From the NCBI RefSeq assembly GCF_000003195.3, contig NC_012873.2, positions 2,813,894-2,877,893 of the forward strand: a stretch of DNA of 64,000 bases, written 5' to 3'. Positions within the stretch are counted from its first letter, which is position 1. Each line of letters opens with the position of its first letter. Position numbers and translations under genes: made by a program. The notes below the pieces were generated by a model. That model had not been told where the DNA came from and did no database searches. It was given only the letters and a program-made list of their open reading frames with translations. Below are positions 43,016 through 53,099 of the stretch, one piece after another. This DNA is from Sorghum bicolor (taxonomy: Eukaryota; Streptophyta; Magnoliopsida; Poales; Poaceae).

Positions 43016-44607
43016 ATGGATTTCGAAGCTACTAAGCACAATCTCTTGGAACGCATGCTACTTGATGCAAGTGCAAAACCTACAGACTTGCCGCTATCAC
43101 TTCTAAAAAGTATCACAAATGGTTTCTCTGACGATAATCGAGTTGGTAGTGGTGGCTTTGCAGTTGTGTACAAGGTAAATATATAAATCTATATACTGCC
43201 CTGAATCTCAGTTTCGATTGATCTCAGAACTTATGTGCATGCTCACAAGGCAATGCCCTTGCTTGCCACTGCAGGCAAAACTTCAGAACGGGGAAGTAGC
43301 CGTGAAGAAACTGTCACAAGCGCTTGATCTGGACGAGAAGAATTTCAAAAAAGAGGTTAGTTGTCTGATGACGGTAAGGCACAAGAATATAGTGCGTTTC
43401 CTGGGATATTGTGCTGATACACAAGGGAAAATCTCTAACTACGCGGGCAAGATGGTCATGGCAGACGAACGGGAAAGGTTGCTCTGCTTTGAGTTTGTGC
43501 CAAATGGGAATCTTGAACGGTATATCGCTGGTATGTTTCTCTACATCTTATTTATATTGGAAAAATCCATAAACCACAAAAATGTTGGATGCTTTTGCAC
43601 TTTGACTTTTGCATCCAGGATTAAAGAAGTTACAATCTCATTCCATTTATCTTTTCCTTTTTTATTAATGTATAAATAAACTACTAATAATCCTAAAAAG
43701 GACTTCAGTTACCTATTTACAAACATTAAAACTGGAATCTCAATTTGCAGATGCATCCCAAGGACCCGAATGGAGTATACGCTACCAATTAATCAAGGGA
43801 ATTTGTGAGGGTTTGCATTATCTTCACCAGAACAAAATTCTGCATTTGGATCTCAAACCTGCAAATGTATTAATTGATCACAACATGGTGCCGAAAATTG
43901 CTGATTTTGGTCTCTCAAGGCGCTTTGATGAAAACCAAAGCCATGCTATAGCTTCAAATCTAGTTGGAACAACGTAAGTTACCTAAGGGTCCCCATAGCA
44001 CATCTGTTTTTGCCAGGCACGATCAATGCTGCCTTCTTTTTGCTCTTGAATTATTGCTCGTACCATAAAATTTTCTTTGCAGGGGATATTTGGCACCAGA
44101 ATTCTATGGACGAGAAATAAGATCAGAGTTAGACATATACAGTCTTGGGGTTATAATCATAGAGATGTTGACAGGACGGAAGGGGTACTTTGAGATCAAG
44201 AATGTAAGAATTAAGTATATAAAGTTGACAATTATGATATCCACCACCCCCACCCCACACACACCCTTTTTGTTTGTCTTTTTTCCCCTGAGCCAGTTTT
44301 ATAATATTTTTCTGATTTTCTATCTTTTCTTGAATTGATTATTACAGTGCTAGTTCTTTATTTGACCCTAACTCATGATCACATTTTCGATTATTAGGTA
44401 CTTGAAAGTTGGAGTGGTAGGTTTGGGACATCACAAGGAGACACACGGTTGGAACAGGTACGAGTATGCGCTGAAATAGGCTTACAATGCATTGACTCCG
44501 ACCCAAGGAAGAGAAAAACTACACGGTGTATACTTCAGAAGCTTGATGAAATGGAAAGTAGGTGCGGTTTTATTTTAAATGGCATCAGTACTTCGCCGGT
44601 GACACAT
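43016..44607 (+). CDS. RLCK-type serine/threonine protein kinase
   Basis: Cytoplasmic kinase domain of the large grass-expanded RLK/RLCK group; the partner is unknown. Exons: 43016-43174, 43275-43530, 43751-43973, 44083-44203, 44398-44607; 323 codons, all GT-AG, phases consistent. Motifs: [10 protein letters not shown] (glycine loop, missing its last Gly), EVAVKKL (ATP-anchoring Lys), [11 protein letters not shown] (catalytic loop), IADFGLSRR (DFG) and GYLAPEF (APE), then C-lobe ILQKLDEME. The Arg of the usual HRD triad is Leu, so this is a non-RD loop; [10 protein letters not shown] is common in this group. There is no signal peptide or membrane segment. An in-frame TGA six bases upstream of ATG 43016 supports the start. 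No stop follows the last exon before a good donor (CAT|GTAAGT), so the protein must continue or read into the intron (see 45783-49361). Confidence 0.85.
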
Positions 44608-45782
44608 GTAAGTTTACTCTGGCACATAGTAGCGTGCTCTCATGAACATCATTTTTTGAGCTTACCATTTCCGCTATTATTGTTCTTCGAGTTGGCGGAT
44701 AAGTGAAAATGATTAGTTATTAAGAATACTAAAAAAGGTTTCAAAAAAAAAAGAATACTAAAAAAGGTTCTACCGAGCTAGAGCAAGGTGAACCTAAGGT
44801 GCCAAAAGCCCTGTCTTAGTTATTTTTTAAGTACTTGGTATTCTGGCATTTAGAGACTAATAAATTAGATAAAATTTAATACAGGATAAAAGAAATGAAC
44901 CTTTCTGAAAATTAAATACAAAATAACTACATATGTGATTTTGCAAAACTCTATCTGATAACAACCTAAATGACTGACAGGTCGTGCGCTAGCCAAGTGC
45001 ACGACCTCTTCTCGTACATGTGCCACGCCAGAAGAGGTACGCCTAATTAGAGTTCCAAGGTTTCGGAAGAAGTACGCCAGTCAATAGTAATCATAGCAGG
45101 GATTTAGGGCGGTAGCCACGACATAATGCGTGAGAGAGCTGTGGGTGGAGAAAGGCAGATGTGGATGGAGATTGGGAGAAAGAGTAGAAAGTTATTTCCC
45201 TCCATTTATTAGTGACCCAGTACAAGAAATTATGCACTGTGGAATGAAGTTTCTATCTACAGTGTCTTACTGCTTTGACAACTATATATGTAAATTTTTA
45301 CCACATACAATGCATGGTTAAAGTAATTTGAGTAGGTTTCTTCAACAATGAACGGAAAGTGTAGTTTTGTGATAGTTGTAATGTGTACTATTCTGCCTAG
45401 TTTTGGTAATCTTTACTTAATAGGATAACCAAGTGTAATTTCAAATTTTTACGCTAGTTGCCTTTATCAACACTGCTGCAAAAACCACACCTTGACCCCC
45501 GGATCAACCCCTGCAGCCTACACCTAACACCCTTTGCCCTAAAAAGAGTATAATTATAGGTTTGAACTAAGTCAAACATTTTTTAGTTTGACTATATAAT
45601 TATAGAAAATGGAATCAACTTTGTGTCTCCTAACATGTATTACTATAAAAATAAATTTAATGATTTGATCTATTTATACTATTTTTTGCATCATAAATAC
45701 TATCACTTTTTATGTATACTTCTCGTAATTCCTCCTGTTTGTTTTTTCATTCTAATAATTACTTTGCAATTATTATTTTTAG
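44608..45782 (+). other. junction interval between kinase and MED25-like exons
   Basis: This 1175-bp interval begins with a good donor (CAT|GTAAGT) and ends with a T-rich tract and acceptor (TTTTTAG|GAACC), so it can be a single intron. Read-through of the donor would add 32 codons to a TGA at about 44704. No clear poly(A) signal cluster or new promoter is recognisable, but neither can be ruled out. Confidence 0.6.
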
Positions 45783-48700
45783 GAACCAGTAATGATATCG
45801 CCCAATGTTTCTGCACCTGCTTTATCGCACATAACACCTATTTCAAATGTGGCTTCTGAAGGAGTATCAGCACTGCAAACTTCATCACCATATCTTATTC
45901 CACAAGAAGCAAATTTTGCAAATGATACTGTGCAAGAACACAAACCTGTAAAAAATCCTGTTCAACTGCCAGTACGAACTGGTAGTCATGGTAGCCTCAA
46001 CAATCTGCCACAGGTCAGCCTGACGAACTCAACTTCTTTAGGAGGACCACCTCGATGGCTCGATGGGACTGTCTAACATGGGCAACCATACAGGTTCACA
46101 TGTCAAACACAGAATTGAATTCCATTGATTTGACTAACAAGTCTTCCATGAATATGCCTATTGGGCAGCATCCCCATGCCCAACAGCAGCCACCAAACTA
46201 TGTCAAAATTTGGCAGGTAAGGATTTCCTCTTGTATTTTAGCGTTTGCGTATACACAATCAGCGCACAATCACAATTTTCAACTTCTCCTAGTGATATGA
46301 GTTTTTCTTAGTATTTTAGCATTCAAAATTTAGTATAAACTTTTCCTACTAAATGTCCCTTAGTGAGAATTTTCTAGTACTATGACTAGTGGTAGTATTT
46401 TATTATTAATTAAAAACACTAGGATAACTTCACTATTTTGGTAGTGACGTGCCTGCTCCGTGGCAGTGACAACTTAGAAATGGGCAGACAGATTTTTAAA
46501 ACTCAGTACTACTCCGTAAATCGTAAGAGAAGTGCACAACACTTGACTAATACGAGCCTTATTAGGGCCTGCTTGCCATGTTACTGGATATATAGGGTAT
46601 AAGAGTATCTCCAAGAGTTCCCAATAAAGACTTCTAATCTAGGATTTTTGGCAAGAATAGAAAAAATCCATCTCCAAGAGTTTTCAATACCACATTTCAA
46701 TCTTTTAGCACTTGGAAAAGAAATCAGCCAACGCGCGTAAAGATCTGCGCATCTACCGTGCGCATATCGGTCTCACAATCTAAATGCGAAAGGGTGTGAA
46801 AAATAATAAAGAGTAGGAAAGAGTTCTTAATGCAAATGGATAAGAGAAAGAATATATAAAAGTGGTTGAAATAATTTAGAAATAGTATAGGATTTCAAAT
46901 ATAAAATTGTCTTTTATATTTTTTAGGAGTGAATTATATTGGAAACCCTTGGAGATGGTCTTATCTATTCCTCCCAATATTTCTTTAGGATTTGGAAAAT
47001 GCCATGTTTTTTTGAAATGAATTATTAGGTACTCGTGGAGATGCTCTTATATTGCATAGGTTATTTTGTACATTGGTCATAGAGGTTTTGAACAAATGTT
47101 TATCATATGTTAGGGAACTTTATCTGGGCGAAGGAGAGGAGAACGTGTTCACATTTGTCATCTCGAAGTAAGTACTTTTTTGCATTATTTCACTCCCAAA
47201 ACATTATGCAATATTTTGTAAAAAAAAGGATTCCACTATCTTTTTTTAAGCTGCAATGTTACTAGCTAATTGAATGATTTGACATTTCTTTGCTCTATGT
47301 ATGCTTGTATGAAATTGAAAGAAAATAACTTTTTCCTTAAAAAAAGCTTGCATGGCTATTTTTCTATTGAACAGGCAAGCTATATTTCAGGTGCCTGAAT
47401 TTTAAGGTGATTTGAGTCAACACTTTTGTACAACTAACTAGTATAAGTAAATTATTACTTTTGTGATTCATTACTTGTCTTTGTGTCATAACATACCAAA
47501 TTTTTGTCCTTATCCAACTATAGAAATGATTATATTGTTAATTGTCTCTGTGTCAGCAGATGTCAGATTTTATAGGTTTTATGATTTTGTTTAACATGTA
47601 TTTTTATTCTTCGAACAAAAAATTACAGATTACGCCTACAGAAATTGTAACTGACTAAAGCTACAATTTTAATATAAAATATATACAATAACCATTGCAT
47701 GAAAGGAAGCTAACATTCAGGCACCTGAATCTTAGCAAGTCCCTTATATAATAATTATATTGAGAAGAAACACAAGGGGCAAGAGTCCTTACAGTTAGAA
47801 ACATAGACCGACCCACTTCTTAATTTGTATAACTAAATCTTGTGTTATCTTTGACACATTAACTTGCTAGACCATTAATGGAGATAAATTAGCTTCCAAG
47901 AAACTCCTAAACGCTCAATCATGATTTCTTAAAGTTGAGGTAGAAAAATTAAGGCCGTTAAAACATGGGTTGCATCAATTGCTGCCAGTGCAAATTTTCA
48001 GTCATGGTTATTTTCCACCTTCAAAACTTGAATCTAATCCTCAGTTTGGTTGTATTTAGTGTTCTCCATTGCTAGGTTCTTTTACTATTCATAGTATGAA
48101 CACATATATTCATTGAATTATTTGTCTTTTTATTAATTCTCACATTAGCATATGTCTGACAGGCTTATAGGAGAGGAACAATGCCTGAAATGTAAGTGTT
48201 TGAATTATTGCAATAATCCTTGCATTTAATTGAATTTGCATTTTTCATTAGCATTATTGTTTGTTGATTACTTTGATCGAGATCTGTAATCTTGCCATTA
48301 GCCGTTGGTGTTATCCTTGTGTTAAAAGAAATGACTTGTGATAAGATTTTTCATAGTATATATCGTGTTGAGGGTTTTGTAACCCACTATGCCATGCACG
48401 ATGTGCATGATGCACTCAATAGATATACTAAAGAGCCATGCACAATGTTGAGGATTATTCTTTTTCAAATGGGACCCTTTTTCTGATATTATTGAATTGT
48501 GCTTCCTAAGTAGGAAATTGAAAACTCTACTTTCTATATGCAGACATGTAGCGGACTGGCCAGAAATTATGGAGATTAGTCGCATGATAGATGAGAAGCA
48601 TATGGACATGTTTGTATCTCAAGCTCGCCCTTTTTAATGCGATCTTGTTGCATTATCACACTTGCGAAATGTTGTGAACAATGTCTTTTCTGTGCAGAGA

Positions 48701-49361
48701 TTATTGTGAAGTTGCAGACTTTTTAACATTCGGGGTTTCAAAACAGCATGGGTTTCTTGGACAACTACAAGAGAAAAAGCTGGTCAGTGATTGGTTCTAA
48801 TCTTTTGATACCTGTGTTATTCAGCTATCTTTCATCTACAGTCATTTAATTCTTTGCAGACATTTTGTACAATTCTAATGCCTAGTTGGTCCTCTGTTTC
48901 AGTGTACTGTGATAATATTACCTTCACAAACTTTGCTGCTAAAATGGTCTGAAAAAGTAGGCCGCCTGATTGGCATGCTCTTCCCTGGGGTAATCTTGAT
49001 TGTGGCTAAATGAATATATATACTTCATCTCAGAGGTCAATATAATCATCTGCATTTACTGAAATATTGCCTTTTTCTGCAGGACATAGAGGTATTGAAA
49101 ACACCGATCTCAAAGTCAGCAGCTAGTAATATATCAGCAGCAGCTGCTGCTGCAGTGCTGCTACACCAACAACAGCAGCTGTTGCTCCAGCAGCAACACA
49201 TGTATATGCAGCAAGGCCTCCTTCACCAGCCGGAGATGCAACCAATGAAACACCAGCATGAAAGTAGACGTGCCGCTCCAGCAATAGCAGCTACAGCAGA
49301 TGATGCAAGGGAAATTTTGGCTGAAAAGGGCCGGGCCAAAGTCGCCAAACAGGATGCCTGA
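45783..49361 (+). CDS. MED25 (PFT1) C-terminal part with ACID domain, probably fused to the kinase
   Basis: MED25 is the Mediator subunit that binds transcription activators; only its C-terminal half is present here, without the N-terminal von Willebrand A domain. Exons: 45783-46013, 46094-46216, 47114-47167, 48163-48191, 48544-48609, 48698-48782, 48903-48989, 49083-49361; 318 codons including TGA. Recognisable MED25 blocks: NVSAPALSHITPISNVASEG, YVKIWQGTLSGRRRGE, DWPEIMEISRMI, HGFLGQLQEKKLC and LPSQTLLLKWSEKVGRLIGMLFPGD, then an Ala/Gln-rich tail. The first exon opens in phase 0, the phase in which the kinase exon ends. Sequence at 46014-46093 looks like former MED25 coding sequence, carries an 8-bp duplication and an in-frame stop, and must be spliced out to keep the frame. 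Either part of a chimeric gene of about 640 aa or a transduplicated pseudogene. Confidence 0.75.
46599..47055. mobile_element. Tourist-like MITE in MED25-like intron
   Basis: The ends GAGTATCTCCAAGAG and GTGGAGATGCTC are imperfect inverted repeats of the Tourist consensus, bordered by TAA and TTA. An internal CATCTCCAAGAG/CTTGGAGATGG pair suggests a smaller nested or duplicated copy. Confidence 0.5.
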
Positions 49362-49760
49362 GGAAGGCTTCCTATTCCTACCGTCAAAGGGTTAGAGATG
49401 TCACCTTTAATTGGCAGTTTTAGAGAGGGGACTTGTGTAAACTTACATGATGGATAATACAATCTATTCCAAAGTGATAACATATCATTCTACATTTCTA
49501 CTGGATTGATCTAAATCGACTGGAAGCGTAGTTAATACTTGCATTTCGCATGTCATACTAGAACTTGCTCTATCAAATTCACACATCAGATTTCGTCAGT
49601 CGCAACATGGTGATATCTATAAACTCAAGTAAATATCTTAAGATATTGTCTTGATGCATGTCCGTCTCATAGCATATGGGTGCCAACATTCTGTGTAATG
49701 CTAAGTAGAGTAGTAGCAAACAACCAAATTGTTTGTGTTGAGATTGAGATTCCCAATCTT

Positions 49761-50495
49761 GAGCATCTCCAACAGTTTGTCAAAAACTGTTTGGCAAATC
49801 TTGACTTTTGACAAGTTGATAAAAAGGATGGCAAGTCAAATATTTGATGATCTCCAATAGTTTGCCAAAATGACTTAACAAACGTAAAAAACGGGCCCAT
49901 AGTTACCTGTTTGCAACCGACAGACTCTCCTTCTCCCTTCCACCGGATCGCGCAAGAAGACCGGTGGAAACCCTCTTGTGCGCTAATAGAAAGTTTCTTG
50001 TATACCGGTGGAAAGGAACCTGTGCGCTAGGAGAAAGTTTTCTGTAGACCGGTGGAAAACCTCTTGTGTGCTAATAGAAAGTTTCTTGTATACCGGTGGA
50101 AAGTTTATTGTTTACCAGTGGAAAGTTTCCTGTGCACTAGTGGAAAGTTTTCCTGTGCGGCGGGGCACACCTTCAGATCGAGATCTCCGGCTGGAGCACC
50201 TGGTCTCGCGACGGTCCTTCAAACGACGCCGGTCTGGGAGGAACAACGAGAGCGACCTGAAAGACGACGGGCCAGAAGTTTCACTTGCCGTGCGGGAAAG
50301 GGAAAGAAGAAGAGGGATCGCGCGTTGCCAAGCGAGTCCGCGCGGCGGATAGCTACCAGCGCGGCTCATGAATTTGCCAAGCGTGTCAATTTGCCAAATG
50401 TGTTTGCCAAACTGTTGGAGATGCATTTTTGCCCCTTTTGCTAATTTTTCAAGGATGCAAAGTGTTTTTTGCCAAATGTTGGAGATGCTCTGGTA
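49761..50495. mobile_element. Tourist-like element enclosing non-MITE sequence
   Basis: The ends GAGCATCTCCAACAGTTTG and CCAAATGTTGGAGATGCTC are inverted repeats. Secondary inner copies of the ends (GATCTCCAATAGTTTGCC near 49850 and TTGCCAAACTGTTGGAGATGC near 50404) suggest duplication of the termini. The middle holds a 22-bp minisatellite and a GC-rich segment, so it may be a MITE that captured foreign DNA. Confidence 0.55.
49961..50158. repeat. 22-bp minisatellite, nine units with higher-order order
   Basis: Units start at 49961, 49983, 50005, 50027, 50049, 50071, 50093, 50115 and 50137, exactly 22 bp apart. The general form is C(C/T)(G/A)(G/A)TGGAAA...CTTGT. Units alternate between CCGGTGG-type and CTAATAG-type, and units 1-2 resemble units 5-6, giving 44- and 88-bp higher-order periods. 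Confidence 0.9.
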
Positions 50496-51079
50496 GAAAT
50501 CAGGGTGGACAAGATCTCTCTATCTACCTGACCAGGAATGCGGGGGATAAGAGGTGCATGCGGTGCGAGCCTTTCTGGTGGTTGGCGCAGAGAGAAAGAG
50601 TGTCGCTTAGCGAAGATCAACAAAGACCACAAACCACAGCAGATGGCAGGTAAACCTTGTTTTAGTAAATGGAAAAGTTCCGACCTCTACTATCGCACAC
50701 AGCCAAGATTGTAGGTAAACCTGTTGGTCTAATAAAATATTTAGAAGCTTGGGTTTGGAGCAGCACCAGTCCAAGGGTCGACCTCCTAGCCCTAAAAGGA
50801 CTGAGGACAAACAAGGGGAAAGGATGAATGGGATAGGGGAGAGACAGGACTGACATATAGAAATCAGATTCGAAGATTTACAAAGAACAAGACTCTACTC
50901 ATGGCGACAGTTACGATGCATGGAAGAAGAAATAGACAACGAAAAAGGTACTAAACAACAAGTTGATACCTAGTGTTGCTTATTGTTGTGAATGACAGTA
51001 GATAAACGACGAAGACCAAAAGATCAAATCACAGCGGAGACACAAGATTTAACGTGGAAGTCGCTTTGCTTTGCTCCGT

Positions 51080-51579
51080 CAGAAGACGGCCTTTATAATA
51101 TGCAACTAAATTTGGAACATATTCAATAGACTCCACCTTGAGACAAATTCATCTTGTAGCATAAATCAACACCTTCGTCCTGAACATAACAAGAAAATAC
51201 CACTGGCGCCAAATAGCCTCTTGGGCTAATCTACTAAACCAACTAAGCTTGAGCATAGCTCAAACTTAGCAATAGGAATAGGTTTAGTCATCATATCAGC
51301 AGGATTATCATGAGTATTGATCTTACATACCTTTAACTTACCATCATCGATAACATCATGAACAAAAATGGTACTTGATGTCAATATGTTTAGTTCTCTC
51401 ATGAACATCCGATCTTTGGTAAGGTAAATAGCACTTTGACTGTCACAGAATAAGTTAATGCAAGAATCAACTCTACACAGCTCAACGCACAGACCTTTTA
51501 GCCAAATTAATTCCTTGTACGCCTCAGAAATAGCCATATACTCTGCTTCAGTTGTTGACAAAGCAATAACAGATTGCAA
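51080..51579 (-). pseudogene. Ty1/Copia retrotransposon 3' relic (RNase H)
   Basis: The minus strand decodes the Copia RNase H end: [22 protein letters not shown], then [13 protein letters not shown], a frameshift inside the usual FHERTKHI block, then [13 protein letters not shown] and NPADMMTKP (51579 down to 51226). The sequence below 51226 may be the start of the 3' LTR, whose end I cannot place. Confidence 0.8.
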
Positions 51580-51686
51580 TGTAGGCCTCGAACTTACACA
51601 CTCTCCTAAGTTGTATGGTTTTTGAGTTCGGTTTTCATTTAAAAAACTAAGCGTACACTTGCCTTTTTTTTTTCTTTTCTTCGTCT

Positions 51687-51934
51687 AAGGCCTTGTTTAG
51701 TTCCCAAAAAATTTTGCAAAATTTTTCAGATTTTTCGTCACATCGAATCTTTAGACACATGCATGAAGTATTAAATATAGACAAAAATAAAAACTAATTG
51801 CACAGTTTGGTCGGAATTGACGAGACGAATCTTTTGAGCCTAGTTAGTCCATGATTGAACAATATTTGTCAAATACAAACGAAAAAGCTACAGTGTCGAT
51901 TTTGCAAAATATTTTAGAACTAAACAAGGCCTAA
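51687..51934. mobile_element. GGCC-family MITE, full-length, TAA flanks
   Basis: It starts GGCCTTGTTTAGTTCCC and ends GAACTAAACAAGGCC, with TAA on both sides (TCTAA before, TAATA after). It holds all family blocks in order and serves as the reference copy for the interrupted element at 10664-11245. Confidence 0.8.
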
Positions 51935-52094
51935 TAGAAATCGTGACAAAGCTTTTGCCATCCTTTCTAAAAAAGCCTTACCTTCCATGAGTTGGAAATC
52001 AACAGGACCTATGGAAATAAAGAGGGTTTAGTACTCAAGAAGAAGACCTGGTGGATAATGCCTCTATCCAGAGCCTGAAGAGTTTTTTCTGGCA

Positions 52095-52300
52095 GTGAAG
52101 AGCAATAAGAATGGGAAGCATCAGTTAGAAAGAAGCAAAGGGAAAAAAAGAGGTGGCAAAGTGGCGGTTGCAACTAGAGCCAGCTCAAGAATCCCAAAGG
52201 ATGGGAGAACAGTGATGGATAGATGCTGCATGCATCGCTCTACCACGGCGCTGCATATCAACACACAGGTACCTCCCACACTAACCCTTTTACTGTGCTG
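52095..52300 (+). pseudogene. possible LINE linker fragment
   Basis: A short open frame contains KKRGGKVAVATRASSRIPKDG, which resembles the basic linker of plant LINE polyproteins (VATR.SSR..RDG). It runs into unrelated sequence and has no neighbouring LINE domains. The assignment is weak. Confidence 0.3.
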
Positions 52301-52371
52301 AATACTATTGATTCTAACAATGTCACTAATGAGCATTAATGAGCACTAGCTAGCGATGGTACTCCTAAGAG

Positions 52372-52476
52372 CCTGTTCGTTTGGTTAAAAATGTTGTTCA
52401 TCAATTCATAGTGAGCGACAAATATTGCTGAATGGTTGATAAATTTGGCAGATAAGCTCAAGTGAACATGCTCCTT
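52372..52476. mobile_element. short hairpin element, copy 3
   Basis: It starts GCCTGTTCGTTTGGTTAAAA and ends GATAAGCTCAAGTGAACATGC, opposite in orientation to the copies at 39172 and 40780. Confidence 0.45.
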
Positions 52477-53099
52477 ATTTGCTGCTCACGAGCCAGCTCG
52501 TTAAGGAAAACGACCTAAAACTTTGATACATGTAATTTGAAGAATAATAAATAGGTTATTTTAAACCTATTCATTTGCCAACGTTGATATGCATAGAAAT
52601 CACTTAGGCAAGTATAGATATAGCCCCAATTATGCAAGCAATAAAAATTTATACTGCAAGCACATAATAATTGAGAGGACAAAAAGATACATGTTAAAAA
52701 GGTTAATATTTCAAGTCCTCCAGATACTACGTCATGTCATAGAAACCAACGTTATGCAAGTATGGACGAGAGTACGTAGAAACCAGTCGCTCAGTCTTCG
52801 GGGCGTCTTAGCGTCCGGCCGCTCGGACGGCAATCGTGGGCCGATAAATTTTCCCGCGTAGTCACTTTCCCGCCCACCAGACTATGGCGCACGAGAGGAT
52901 GGTACGCGCGGAACAGATCACGGATCACCAGTATGCATGTAGTGCTGACGTCATACGTTTTTACCAACTAAAAAAAGTTATAGATGCTAAATCAAACATT
53001 CAAATTAAATTTTGATTACACCATTAGATTTCTTATAATAAATCCTTTAAAACAAGATCTCACATGAATATATTTAGATAAAATTTTATTGGCGAACAT

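Noticed and set aside
49961..50158. CRISPR-like array
   Set aside because: Units are contiguous without unique spacers and lie in a plant nuclear spacer; it is a minisatellite.
50008..50444. Repeat-protein-like open frames over the 22-bp array
   Set aside because: A 22-bp unit shifts frame at each copy, so the apparent protein repeat is a 66-bp coincidence; it lies inside a MITE.
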